NCBI GenBank assembly: GCA_947500555.1
Contig: CANMSE010000003.1
Span: forward strand, 768,263 to 832,262
Direction: 5' to 3'
Length of the DNA stretch: 64,000 nt
Source: an uncultured Fulvivirga sp.
Lineage (GTDB): Bacteria; Bacteroidota; Bacteroidia; Cytophagales; Cyclobacteriaceae
Below are positions 54,451-61,903 of this stretch, piece after piece; the first letter of the stretch is position 1; every line of letters begins with the position of its first letter. Both the position numbers and the translations under genes were made by a program. The notes under the pieces are model-generated. The model was not told the DNA's origin and did no database searches. It worked only from the letters and a program-made list of their open reading frames with translations.

Positions 54451-55731
54451 ATGAACTATAAATTTATTGCTCTTTTAGTGATTTCTATCATTGCAATTTT
54501 TGCGTTCAAAAATATCCCACAACAATCAGGCAAAAAATTACAATACAAAGACCTATCCTATGAAGAAGAGATTAGAACAGTCATTTTGTATCCAAATAAA
54601 AGGGCAGCGGCAGATATTTTTTCTCCTCCTGTCGACCAAGTAGGACGGAATAGCCTGGTATTAGAGTTTGATGATTTGGTTGAAAGTCATGAGCAGTATC
54701 GAGTAAAAATACTGAACTGTTCCAATGACTGGAAACCTACAGGGCTCAAAACTCTTGATTACCTGTATGATTTCAATGAATTTAATATCACGAATTATGA
54801 GTATTCGACAGATACCAAAATTGGGTATATACACTATACCTTTAACTTACCTAATATCAAGCTTCCAGGGAATTACTTACTGGTAGCCTACAGAGGTACT
54901 AACGAAAAGGATATCATTTTAAGTAAGCGTTTTATGATTGTAAGTCAAAAAGTTGATATTGAAATAATGAGTAATATATCCGGATTAACATCAATCAATC
55001 GCAAAAATCAACAAATAGACTTTCGCATCAATTATGAAGACATTGAGCTTATCAACCCTCTGGAGCGTATAAAGGTAGTGCTAAGACAAAACCAGCAATG
55101 GTACAATACAATATCTAATTTAAAACCGTCTTTCTTTAAAGAGGGTGTAATGGATTATCAATATTTTAACTTCGAAAACAACTTTGGTGGTGGTAACGAA
55201 TACCGCTTTTTTGACATGCGTTCTCTCCGTTATCCAGGACAAAATGTTCAGCGTGTTGATCTCCTAAAACGTCCATCAGAGGTCTATCTTATGACTGATG
55301 GGTCAAGAATATATCAGGCCTATGCTCAGTATGATGATATCAATGGAGACTTTTTTATTCAAAATCAAGACACAGGGGGCAGCTCAGAGTCTGATTATCT
55401 TTACACAACATTTTCTCTGGCAGTAAAAGAACCGATAGGTGGAGATATTCATGTAGTAGGTAAAATGAACAATAATTCTTTAGACGATGTCAGTAAAATG
55501 TCTTACAACCCAAAAACCAAGTTGTATACCAACACACAACTTTTAAAACAAGGTTTCTATAATTATAAGTACGTTATTCAAGGTGATACGTTAAACACAA
55601 ATTATCTAGAAGGAGATCACTTTGAGACTGAAAATGACTATGAAATATTTGTTTATTACGACCCCCCTGAATTAAGGACTGAATTATTACTTGGTTATAA
55701 ACAGCTCACTATCAACCCTAGAATCAACTAG
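54451..55731 (+). CDS. Type IX secretion plug protein (DUF5103)
   Basis: The 426-aa protein has an N-terminal signal or anchor and the DUF5103 pattern: EEIRTVILYPNKRAAADIFSPP, LVLEFDDLVESHEQYRVKILNCSNDWKPTGL, then NITNYEYS and LPGNYLLVAYR. DUF5103 proteins include the plug that blocks the periplasmic side of the SprA channel of the type IX secretion system. This assignment is by recall of the domain. No other T9SS component gene is adjacent, though a type B-sorted cargo lies at the end of the window. Confidence 0.85.
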   Translation: MNYKFIALLVISIIAIFAFKNIPQQSGKKLQYKDLSYEEEIRTVILYPNKRAAADIFSPPVDQVGRNSLVLEFDDLVESHEQYRVKILNCSNDWKPTGLKTLDYLYDFNEFNITNYEYSTDTKIGYIHYTFNLPNIKLPGNYLLVAYRGTNEKDIILSKRFMIVSQKVDIEIMSNISGLTSINRKNQQIDFRINYEDIELINPLERIKVVLRQNQQWYNTISNLKPSFFKEGVMDYQYFNFENNFGGGNEYRFFDMRSLRYPGQNVQRVDLLKRPSEVYLMTDGSRIYQAYAQYDDINGDFFIQNQDTGGSSESDYLYTTFSLAVKEPIGGDIHVVGKMNNNSLDDVSKMSYNPKTKLYTNTQLLKQGFYNYKYVIQGDTLNTNYLEGDHFETENDYEIFVYYDPPELRTELLLGYKQLTINPRIN

Positions 55732-56528
55732 GCATAATTAAATTCATATTGAAGAACTCTCTTACTCGGATTGGCATTGGCTACATCTAACATTCCGAAG
55801 CCTTTATGAGTGAATTGGCCCATCCCACAATGAAATACAAACTCTTGCACTTCAGGAGCCGCATATAGAGTAAACGGGAATGTATAACCTCTAACCTCGT
55901 ATTTGACATCCTGGTCAAAAACCGGATAAATTCGAGCAAATTTTTTCTGTGCCGCTGTCAAGCGAGCCAAATAGCTTTTGTCTGGCACCAGTTGAAATTT
56001 ATAAAAGCTTTTGATTTGTTCTTCACTAAACTGCCCTGCCTCCTGCATTCTCTGAATAGTAGCTTCATATAAAATATCAGAAAAAGTATCTGTCTCCGGC
56101 TGTATAAACCTCTTTGCTGTACTATCATTAAAAGATGAACTTAAAAGTACTAGAGGTGAAATACAGATGAACTTAGAAGAATCGCCAAAGTCTACACTTT
56201 CTTCCAGTTCTACCGATTCAGGTTTTAGGAATAAAGAGCCTATTTCAACTTGATCAAAAGTGAAAAGGTTAGTTAAAAAATAATCTATAAATTCCTTATT
56301 AGTACTCGACAGAACTAGCGTAACCCGACTTGAATAAAAATGAAGTCCTTTCCTGCTCACTTTGGTTTGACCTTTGAGTCCTGAAAAGTTATAAAACTTA
56401 TAGTCCAGCATAGTCTTCGATTCACCTTTCATTAAAATACCCTTGATCATTTGAGCAAGCATAAATTGATGGTGAAAAGGAACATGACTCCCTCTATTCT
56501 TAAGTAAAAAAACTATACGGACTCTCAC
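55728..56528 (-). CDS. cas6: Isolated Cas6-family CRISPR endoribonuclease
   Basis: The 266-aa protein starts with GTG. It shows the two-domain Cas6 pattern: an N-terminal RAMP-like half (RIVFLLKN, H19/H20, and FYSSRVTLVLSSTNKEFIDYF), the mid-protein motif FICISPLVLLS, typical of Cas6 at the domain junction, and the C-terminal glycine-rich loop CGMGQFTHKGFGMLDVA at 234-250. Cas6 processes CRISPR precursor RNA. No repeat array, cas1, cas2 or effector gene is seen in the window. Its stop codon shares CTAG with the convergent plug-protein gene. It could serve an array elsewhere or act on other RNA. Confidence 0.82.
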   Translation of the reverse strand: MRVRIVFLLKNRGSHVPFHHQFMLAQMIKGILMKGESKTMLDYKFYNFSGLKGQTKVSRKGLHFYSSRVTLVLSSTNKEFIDYFLTNLFTFDQVEIGSLFLKPESVELEESVDFGDSSKFICISPLVLLSSSFNDSTAKRFIQPETDTFSDILYEATIQRMQEAGQFSEEQIKSFYKFQLVPDKSYLARLTAAQKKFARIYPVFDQDVKYEVRGYTFPFTLYAAPEVQEFVFHCGMGQFTHKGFGMLDVANANPSKRVLQYEFNYA

Positions 56529-56706
56529 TTCAATAAAAAATTACCGTTTAAAAAATACGTCCCGGCTTATGTTTGGAGTGATAAAAAAAGTACTCCTTAC
56601 AAAAAATAAGAAATGACAGTAATTTTACTACACCATCATTTTCAAATAGCTAATAAAAATAAGTTTAAAATATGAATTCTGAAAGTTGTAAATAGATTAA
56701 TACTAC

Positions 56707-57804
56707 TTACACATTGAACCTAAAATGCATGATATCACCATCAGCCACAATATATTCTTTTCCTTCCACAGCTATTTTACCAGCCTCTTTACACGCTACT
56801 TCGGTTTTATATTGCTGATAATTATCCAGTTTTATTACCTCCGCTCTAATGAACCCTTTCTCAAAATCAGTATGAATTACTCCTGCGGCCTGTGGTGCTT
56901 TCCAGCCTTTTTTAATGGTCCATGCCCTCACCTCTTTCTCACCTGCGGTGAAATAGGTAATAAGATCCAGTATTGCATATGCAGCCTTTATTAACTTGTT
57001 AAGCCCAGACTCAGACAAGCCGTATTCGCCTAAAAACATCTGACGCTCCTCTGAATCCTCTAATTCAGCTATTTGAGCTTCTATTGAAGCGGAAACAACA
57101 ACAACTTCCGCGTTTTCATTCTTAACGAACTCTCTTAATGCCTCAGAATGTTCATTTCCATCAGGAAGTGCAGTTTCCTCAACATTAGCAACATAAATAA
57201 CTGGTTTAGCAGTAAGTAGTTGCAAGTCAGCCACACTAGATTTATCCTCTTGATCGAGTTCAATAGTACGAGCATTATGACCGGACTCCAGATGAGATTT
57301 ATACTTCTGCAAAATACTGAGCTCCTTTTTGGATTTGGCGTCACCTGACTTCGCTTGTTTCTCAATTCGGCTTATCTTCTTATCAATTGACTCTAAATCT
57401 TTTAGCTGTAATTCAACGTCAATTACTTCTTTATCAGAAATAGGATCCACACGCCCGTCAACATGGACAATATTATCGTCATTAAAACATCTGACAACAT
57501 GAGCAATAGCATCGACTTCTCTAATATTAGCCAAAAACTGATTTCCTAGACCCTCTCCCTTGCTAGCTCCTTTTACCAGTCCTGCAATGTCAACAAATTC
57601 AATAGTGGTAGGCAGCACTTTTTGAGGGTTAACAAGTTCTTCAAGAATATGTAACCTTTCATCTGGAACGGTGATAACTCCAACATTAGGTTCTATAGTA
57701 CAAAATGGAAAATTAGCAGCCTCAGCTTTATTATTTGAGATTGCGTTGAATAATGTGGACTTTCCAACGTTAGGAAGCCCTACTATACCACATTTAAGCG
57801 CCAT
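56707..57804 (-). CDS. ychF: Ribosome-associated GTPase/ATPase YchF
   Basis: YchF (OLA1) is a translation-factor-class P-loop ATPase that binds ribosomes and is sensitive to redox state. The 365-aa length is exact for the family. GIVGLPNVGKSTLFNAI is the Walker A, followed by FVDIAGLVKGASKGEGLGNQFL, and the C-terminal TGS-like domain ends in YIVADGDIMHFRFNV. It overlaps the AI-2E transporter gene by one base. Confidence 0.97.
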   Translation of the reverse strand: MALKCGIVGLPNVGKSTLFNAISNNKAEAANFPFCTIEPNVGVITVPDERLHILEELVNPQKVLPTTIEFVDIAGLVKGASKGEGLGNQFLANIREVDAIAHVVRCFNDDNIVHVDGRVDPISDKEVIDVELQLKDLESIDKKISRIEKQAKSGDAKSKKELSILQKYKSHLESGHNARTIELDQEDKSSVADLQLLTAKPVIYVANVEETALPDGNEHSEALREFVKNENAEVVVVSASIEAQIAELEDSEERQMFLGEYGLSESGLNKLIKAAYAILDLITYFTAGEKEVRAWTIKKGWKAPQAAGVIHTDFEKGFIRAEVIKLDNYQQYKTEVACKEAGKIAVEGKEYIVADGDIMHFRFNV

Positions 57805-58904
57805 TAAATTTTAATTTTCTGAACTTTAAAAATATTGTAGCTTCTGTATCCTTCATACAATCCTGAGAATGATACCCTCAAAACTGTATAAAATGGAATG
57901 GCTGCCACCATACCAGGGATGCCGGCCAGCGAAGCGCCCGCAAATATAATTATAAATATTTCCAAAGGATGGGCCTTTACACTTTTGGAAAAAATAAGAG
58001 GTTGAAGCAAAACATTATCTGTTACCTGAACCACGCCAAATACGGAAATAATTTTGGCAAAGAGGATGATCATCGACTGCATATCTGTCAATTCAATTCC
58101 TGTGGAAATACCAACGATAATACCGAAGCTTGCGCCAAGGATAGGTCCCAAATATGGTATCAGGTTGGCCACAGCTGCAAAAAGAGCTATTGTCAGACTA
58201 TATTTAATACCAACGATGCTGAGTCCCAAAGCAGCTATGCTAAATATGGAAAACATCTGGATTAGAAGTCCGGTAAGATAATTTGAAAGAAGTTTTTCTA
58301 TCTTATTATATGCGGTTATTGTCACTTCAAAATACCTATTTGGAACCAATGAAATAAGCTTTTTTCGCATTGACCCCATTTCATATAAAAAGAAAAATGA
58401 AATGAAACTGACAGCAAGAATCCCTATAAAAAACTGACCAGTAACAGATATTATAGTGTTTAATATATTACTGACCTGAACACTTGAGAAAAAGTTTAAT
58501 ACATTTTCCTTAAGGCTATCAACAATGAATCCTGGCTCTTGGCTTGCTAAGCCATTAGAAATTAGATATCGCTCAAAATTGCTGAGTGGAACGGTGATTT
58601 TAGTGTAAATATTTTCGTAGTCAAGAGATGACAAAACTTCAACCTGTTCAGAAATGAGTGGAATAAAGAGAATAAAGAAAGCTACTAAGAGGAGAATTAA
58701 AATACCAAAAGACATTATAACAGCGACTAGCTTCGGTAGTCTTAAACTGAATAATTGAGCAGAACTCAAATAGCGCATTAAAGGACGCAGGATTGCACTA
58801 AGAACTATAGCAAATGCTATGTACAGAAATATATCAGAAAACTGCCAAGCTGCCAGAATAAAAATAGTAATCCCTAGCGATATATATAATAGCGTATTTC
58901 TCAT
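57804..58904 (-). CDS. AI-2E family transporter
   Basis: The 366-aa inner-membrane protein has about eight helices and the AI-2E family pattern, including FFFLYEMGSMRKKLISLVPNRYF and LIPYLGPILGASFGIIVGIS, and NVLLQPLIFSKSVKAHPLEIF near the C-terminus. The family includes the TqsA exporter and Na+/H+ exchangers, so the substrate is open. Translation of the downstream ychF gene is likely coupled to it. Confidence 0.9.
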   Translation of the reverse strand: MRNTLLYISLGITIFILAAWQFSDIFLYIAFAIVLSAILRPLMRYLSSAQLFSLRLPKLVAVIMSFGILILLLVAFFILFIPLISEQVEVLSSLDYENIYTKITVPLSNFERYLISNGLASQEPGFIVDSLKENVLNFFSSVQVSNILNTIISVTGQFFIGILAVSFISFFFLYEMGSMRKKLISLVPNRYFEVTITAYNKIEKLLSNYLTGLLIQMFSIFSIAALGLSIVGIKYSLTIALFAAVANLIPYLGPILGASFGIIVGISTGIELTDMQSMIILFAKIISVFGVVQVTDNVLLQPLIFSKSVKAHPLEIFIIIFAGASLAGIPGMVAAIPFYTVLRVSFSGLYEGYRSYNIFKVQKIKI

Positions 58905-58972
58905 TCTCCCGATCTCACAAACTTAATAAATCAAAGGTGATTTGTTTGTTAGTTTTCACTCAATGCTAAGGC

Positions 58973-59005
58973 ATAAAAAAAACCGCCCTATTATAAAGAC
59001 GGTTA
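58973..59005 (-). terminator. Terminator of the DUF3276 gene
   Basis: On the minus strand AACCGTC pairs with GGCGGTT (one mismatch), followed by eight T residues. It is about 30 bp after the DUF3276 stop. Confidence 0.7.
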
Positions 59006-59033
59006 AACATTTATTAAAAGTACCTGTAAAGGC

Positions 59034-59363
59034 TTAGTCCCATTTTAATTCAGTATCAACATTGGCAGTTTCCTCATTATCCCTATTAAACTCCTCAAAG
59101 TCTACATCGGGAAGCAATTCCTCTTTGACATGATTAACTGTATTATTCAAAGCAAGAACGAATTTATTAAAATCCTCTTTGTACAAGAATATCTTATGCT
59201 TTTCATAAGTATAACCGTCATCCTTGTACCTTCTTTTACTTTCTGTTATTGTGAGATAGTAGTCATTAGATCTGGTAGCTTTGACATCAAAGAAATAGGT
59301 TCGTTTACCGGCCCTCACTCTTTCTGAATAAATTTCTTCTCTTTCGTTATTATTCTCTTCCAC
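59034..59363 (-). CDS. DUF3276 PUR-family nucleic-acid-binding protein
   Basis: The 109-aa protein contains one PUR repeat: ERVRAGKRTYFFDVKATRSN, then YYLTITESKRRY, HKIFLYKEDFNKFVLAL. PUR proteins in Bacteroidota and spirochaetes bind single-stranded DNA or RNA and dimerise. The acidic tail is typical. The target is unknown. The gene is monocistronic, with a terminator. Confidence 0.93.
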   Translation of the reverse strand: MEENNNEREEIYSERVRAGKRTYFFDVKATRSNDYYLTITESKRRYKDDGYTYEKHKIFLYKEDFNKFVLALNNTVNHVKEELLPDVDFEEFNRDNEETANVDTELKWD

Positions 59364-59516
59364 GTTCCAAGTGTTTAGTTCTATACTCTGCTCTCTTTTC
59401 TTATTAAACAGAATCTAAATATAGTATAATATTTATATTTAAAGCAACAGCAATAAATTAATTGCCAAACAATTTTATCTGTTTTACGTTAGCGGTTGCA
59501 TTTGCAAAGATAGATT

Positions 59517-60422
59517 ATGAAGATAGACCTCGATCAAGTCAAAAGTATTGGTAGCATTGATATTTTAGCTAAGCAGCTGGTAGAGGGATTTATTACCGGA
59601 CTTCACAAGTCTCCCTACCATGGCTTTAGTGTTGAGTTTTCAGAGCATCAACTTTATAATGAAGGTCAGAGCACAAGGCATATCGATTGGAAGGTTTATG
59701 CTAAAACAGACCGACTGTACACAAAAAGATATGAGGAAGAGACGAACCTCAGGTGCCAGATAATAATTGACAATAGCTCTTCAATGTACTATCCTTCTGA
59801 TACTAAGGGGAAGATAAGTTTTAGCATATTGGCTGCGGCAGCACTCTCTTATCTTTTACAGCACCAACGCGATGCTGTAGGTCTCTGTACTTTTTCTGAT
59901 AAGATTGAACTGTTAACAGAAATCAAGTCTACATCTACTCACCTAAATAAATTGCTAGGCAGTCTGCAAGAACTATATGAAAGACCCAAACAATCTAAAA
60001 CCACCGATGTAGCAAGGATACTTCACGAGGTCGCTAACAAAATCCATCGCAGATCATTAGTTATTCTTTTTAGCGATATGTTTGACAATAGCACTGATTT
60101 GGATGAAATATTTACCAGCCTACAACATTTAAAGCATAATAAGCATGAGGTGTTGATTTTTCATGTCACGGACAGGGAAACCGAGTATAACTTCAATTTT
60201 GAAGACCGTCCTCATGAGTTTATTGATCTTGAAACTGACGAGCGAATAAAATTACAACCTTCCGAAGTTAAGAATCATTATCTGGCGCAAGCCAAAATGT
60301 TTTATCAAAATCTTAAAGTAAAATGTCTCCAATTAAAAATCGACCTCATTGAGGCCGATATTAGTAGTGATTATAATGAGATATTGAGGGCTTATCTAAT
60401 CAAAAGATCTAAGATGCGATAA
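59517..60422 (+). CDS. DUF58 (vWA-like) protein
   Basis: The 301-aa cytoplasmic protein has the DUF58 core: STRHIDWKVYAKTDRLYTKRYEEETNLRC split over residues 52-80, a MIDAS-like DNSSSMYYPS and a later VILFSDMFDNS. DUF58 proteins usually work with a MoxR ATPase and two vWA proteins in an envelope or aerotolerance operon; none of those is adjacent, as the next gene runs in the opposite direction. Confidence 0.9.
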   Translation: MKIDLDQVKSIGSIDILAKQLVEGFITGLHKSPYHGFSVEFSEHQLYNEGQSTRHIDWKVYAKTDRLYTKRYEEETNLRCQIIIDNSSSMYYPSDTKGKISFSILAAAALSYLLQHQRDAVGLCTFSDKIELLTEIKSTSTHLNKLLGSLQELYERPKQSKTTDVARILHEVANKIHRRSLVILFSDMFDNSTDLDEIFTSLQHLKHNKHEVLIFHVTDRETEYNFNFEDRPHEFIDLETDERIKLQPSEVKNHYLAQAKMFYQNLKVKCLQLKIDLIEADISSDYNEILRAYLIKRSKMR

Positions 60423-60423
60423 G

Positions 60424-60771
60424 TTACTCATTGTGCATCCACGCTTTTTTGTCTAATAATTCTTCTTCAGATTCTACATAATCAGGATCAGGAACACAGC
60501 AATCCACAGGGCACACAGCAGCACATTGGGGTTCTTCATGAAAACCCATACACTCGGTACACTTCCCAGATACTATATAATAGAACTCATCAGAGACTGG
60601 TTCCTGAACTTCTTTACCATCAATAACAGTCCCATCTTCCATTTCAACCTCTGAAAGGTCAGTTCCACCACTCCAATCCCATTCGATTCCTCCTTCATAA
60701 ATTGCAGTATTTGGGCATTCTGGCTCACAAGCACCACAATTTATACATTCATCTGTTATCATTATCGCCAT
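60424..60771 (-). CDS. 4Fe-4S dicluster ferredoxin
   Basis: The 115-aa protein carries two cluster motifs: [12 protein letters not shown] near residues 10-21 and [18 protein letters not shown], the second with the wider spacing of Allochromatium-type 2[4Fe-4S] ferredoxins. It is an electron carrier. It is divergent from the LuxC-like reductase gene, an arrangement seen across Bacteroidota. Confidence 0.93.
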   Translation of the reverse strand: MAIMITDECINCGACEPECPNTAIYEGGIEWDWSGGTDLSEVEMEDGTVIDGKEVQEPVSDEFYYIVSGKCTECMGFHEEPQCAAVCPVDCCVPDPDYVESEEELLDKKAWMHNE

Positions 60772-60879
60772 ATCAATAGCAGGTTTTTATCTTCACTTAT
60801 TTTTAGAACTTTGCAAAAGTATAAACTATATGCTGTTGTAACAAACAACAATCAGTCTGGTTTGGTTTAAATAATCATC

Positions 60880-61887
60880 ATGAATTTAGAACAACGAATT
60901 AGCGCTTTCAGCGATCTAGGGATAATTCTCAAAAAATTAACAAAAGAGGATTTAGATACCTTATCATCCCACGCCAGAAATCAAAATACATGGTTTACAA
61001 AGGAAAGTATAAAATCTGCAATTGATGGCATAAGTAAGTTTCTAAACAAAGACACGATTCTACAATGGATTGATGAGTACACGTTACCCGTAAGCCAAAA
61101 GAAAGTAGGTGTAGTAATGGCTGGAAACATCCCATTAGTAGGTTTTCATGATTTACTCTGTGTACTTATAAGTGGTCATCAACTAACTGCCAAGCCTAGC
61201 TCTCAGGACTCTTACCTGATAAAATTTGTATGTGATGAGTTAATTAAAATCAACAGCGAATTCAAGAATAGAATTGACCTAGTAGATAAGTTGGATAACA
61301 TAGAGGCCATTATAGCAACTGGAAGTAATAACACGGCTCGCTATTTTGAATATTACTTTTCTAAATACCCTAACATCATTCGAAAAAACAGAACTTCCAT
61401 TGGTATACTAAATGGAAATGAGTCAAGTGATCAGCTTTCCAATCTTGGACAAGACATCTTCCAATACTTTGGGCTCGGTTGTAGAAATGTATCGAAATTG
61501 TATGTACCAGAAGGATATAACTTTTCTACTTTTTTTGAGTCAATAGAAAAATATAATTACACAAAAGACCATCATAAATACAACAATAACTATGACTATA
61601 ATAAATCCATTTATTTAGTAAATGGAGACAAGCATTTAGATAATGGATTTATGCTTTTGAAGGAAAGTGATAATCTAGTATCTCCTATATCTGTATTATT
61701 CTATGAGGAATACAGTAGTCAAAAAGAACTGAAATCAAAAATCACAGCGGAAGAAAAAATGATCCAGTGTATTGTATCGGCCCAACGTTGGTGGCCAGAT
61801 AGTTTTGAATTTGGTGAAGCACAAAACCCATCAGTTGATGACTATGCTGATCGTGTAGATACCATGAAATTTCTATGTGAATTATAG
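60880..61887 (+). CDS. LuxC-like acyl-CoA reductase
   Basis: The 335-aa protein belongs to the LuxC/acyl-CoA reductase group of aldehyde dehydrogenases. GVVMAGNIPLVGFHDLL (about 77-93) and the catalytic Cys201 in GLGCRNVSKLYVP are visible. ATGSNNTARYFEYYF lies near the cofactor region. No luxAB or other bioluminescence genes are present, so the product is probably used in lipid or aldehyde metabolism. A tight hairpin follows the stop. Confidence 0.88.
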   Translation: MNLEQRISAFSDLGIILKKLTKEDLDTLSSHARNQNTWFTKESIKSAIDGISKFLNKDTILQWIDEYTLPVSQKKVGVVMAGNIPLVGFHDLLCVLISGHQLTAKPSSQDSYLIKFVCDELIKINSEFKNRIDLVDKLDNIEAIIATGSNNTARYFEYYFSKYPNIIRKNRTSIGILNGNESSDQLSNLGQDIFQYFGLGCRNVSKLYVPEGYNFSTFFESIEKYNYTKDHHKYNNNYDYNKSIYLVNGDKHLDNGFMLLKESDNLVSPISVLFYEEYSSQKELKSKITAEEKMIQCIVSAQRWWPDSFEFGEAQNPSVDDYADRVDTMKFLCEL

Positions 61888-61903
61888 CACCATTTTATGG
61901 TGC
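61887..61903. terminator. Hairpin between two convergent stop codons
   Basis: GCACCAT and ATGGTGC flank TTT, seven perfect pairs. The hairpin starts at the last base of the reductase stop and contains the stop codon of the convergent giant gene. It lacks a T-run, so it may act on mRNA stability as much as termination. Confidence 0.5.

Noticed and set aside
55728..56706. CRISPR array near cas6
   Set aside because: I looked for regularly spaced 25-40 bp direct repeats on both sides of the gene and saw none.
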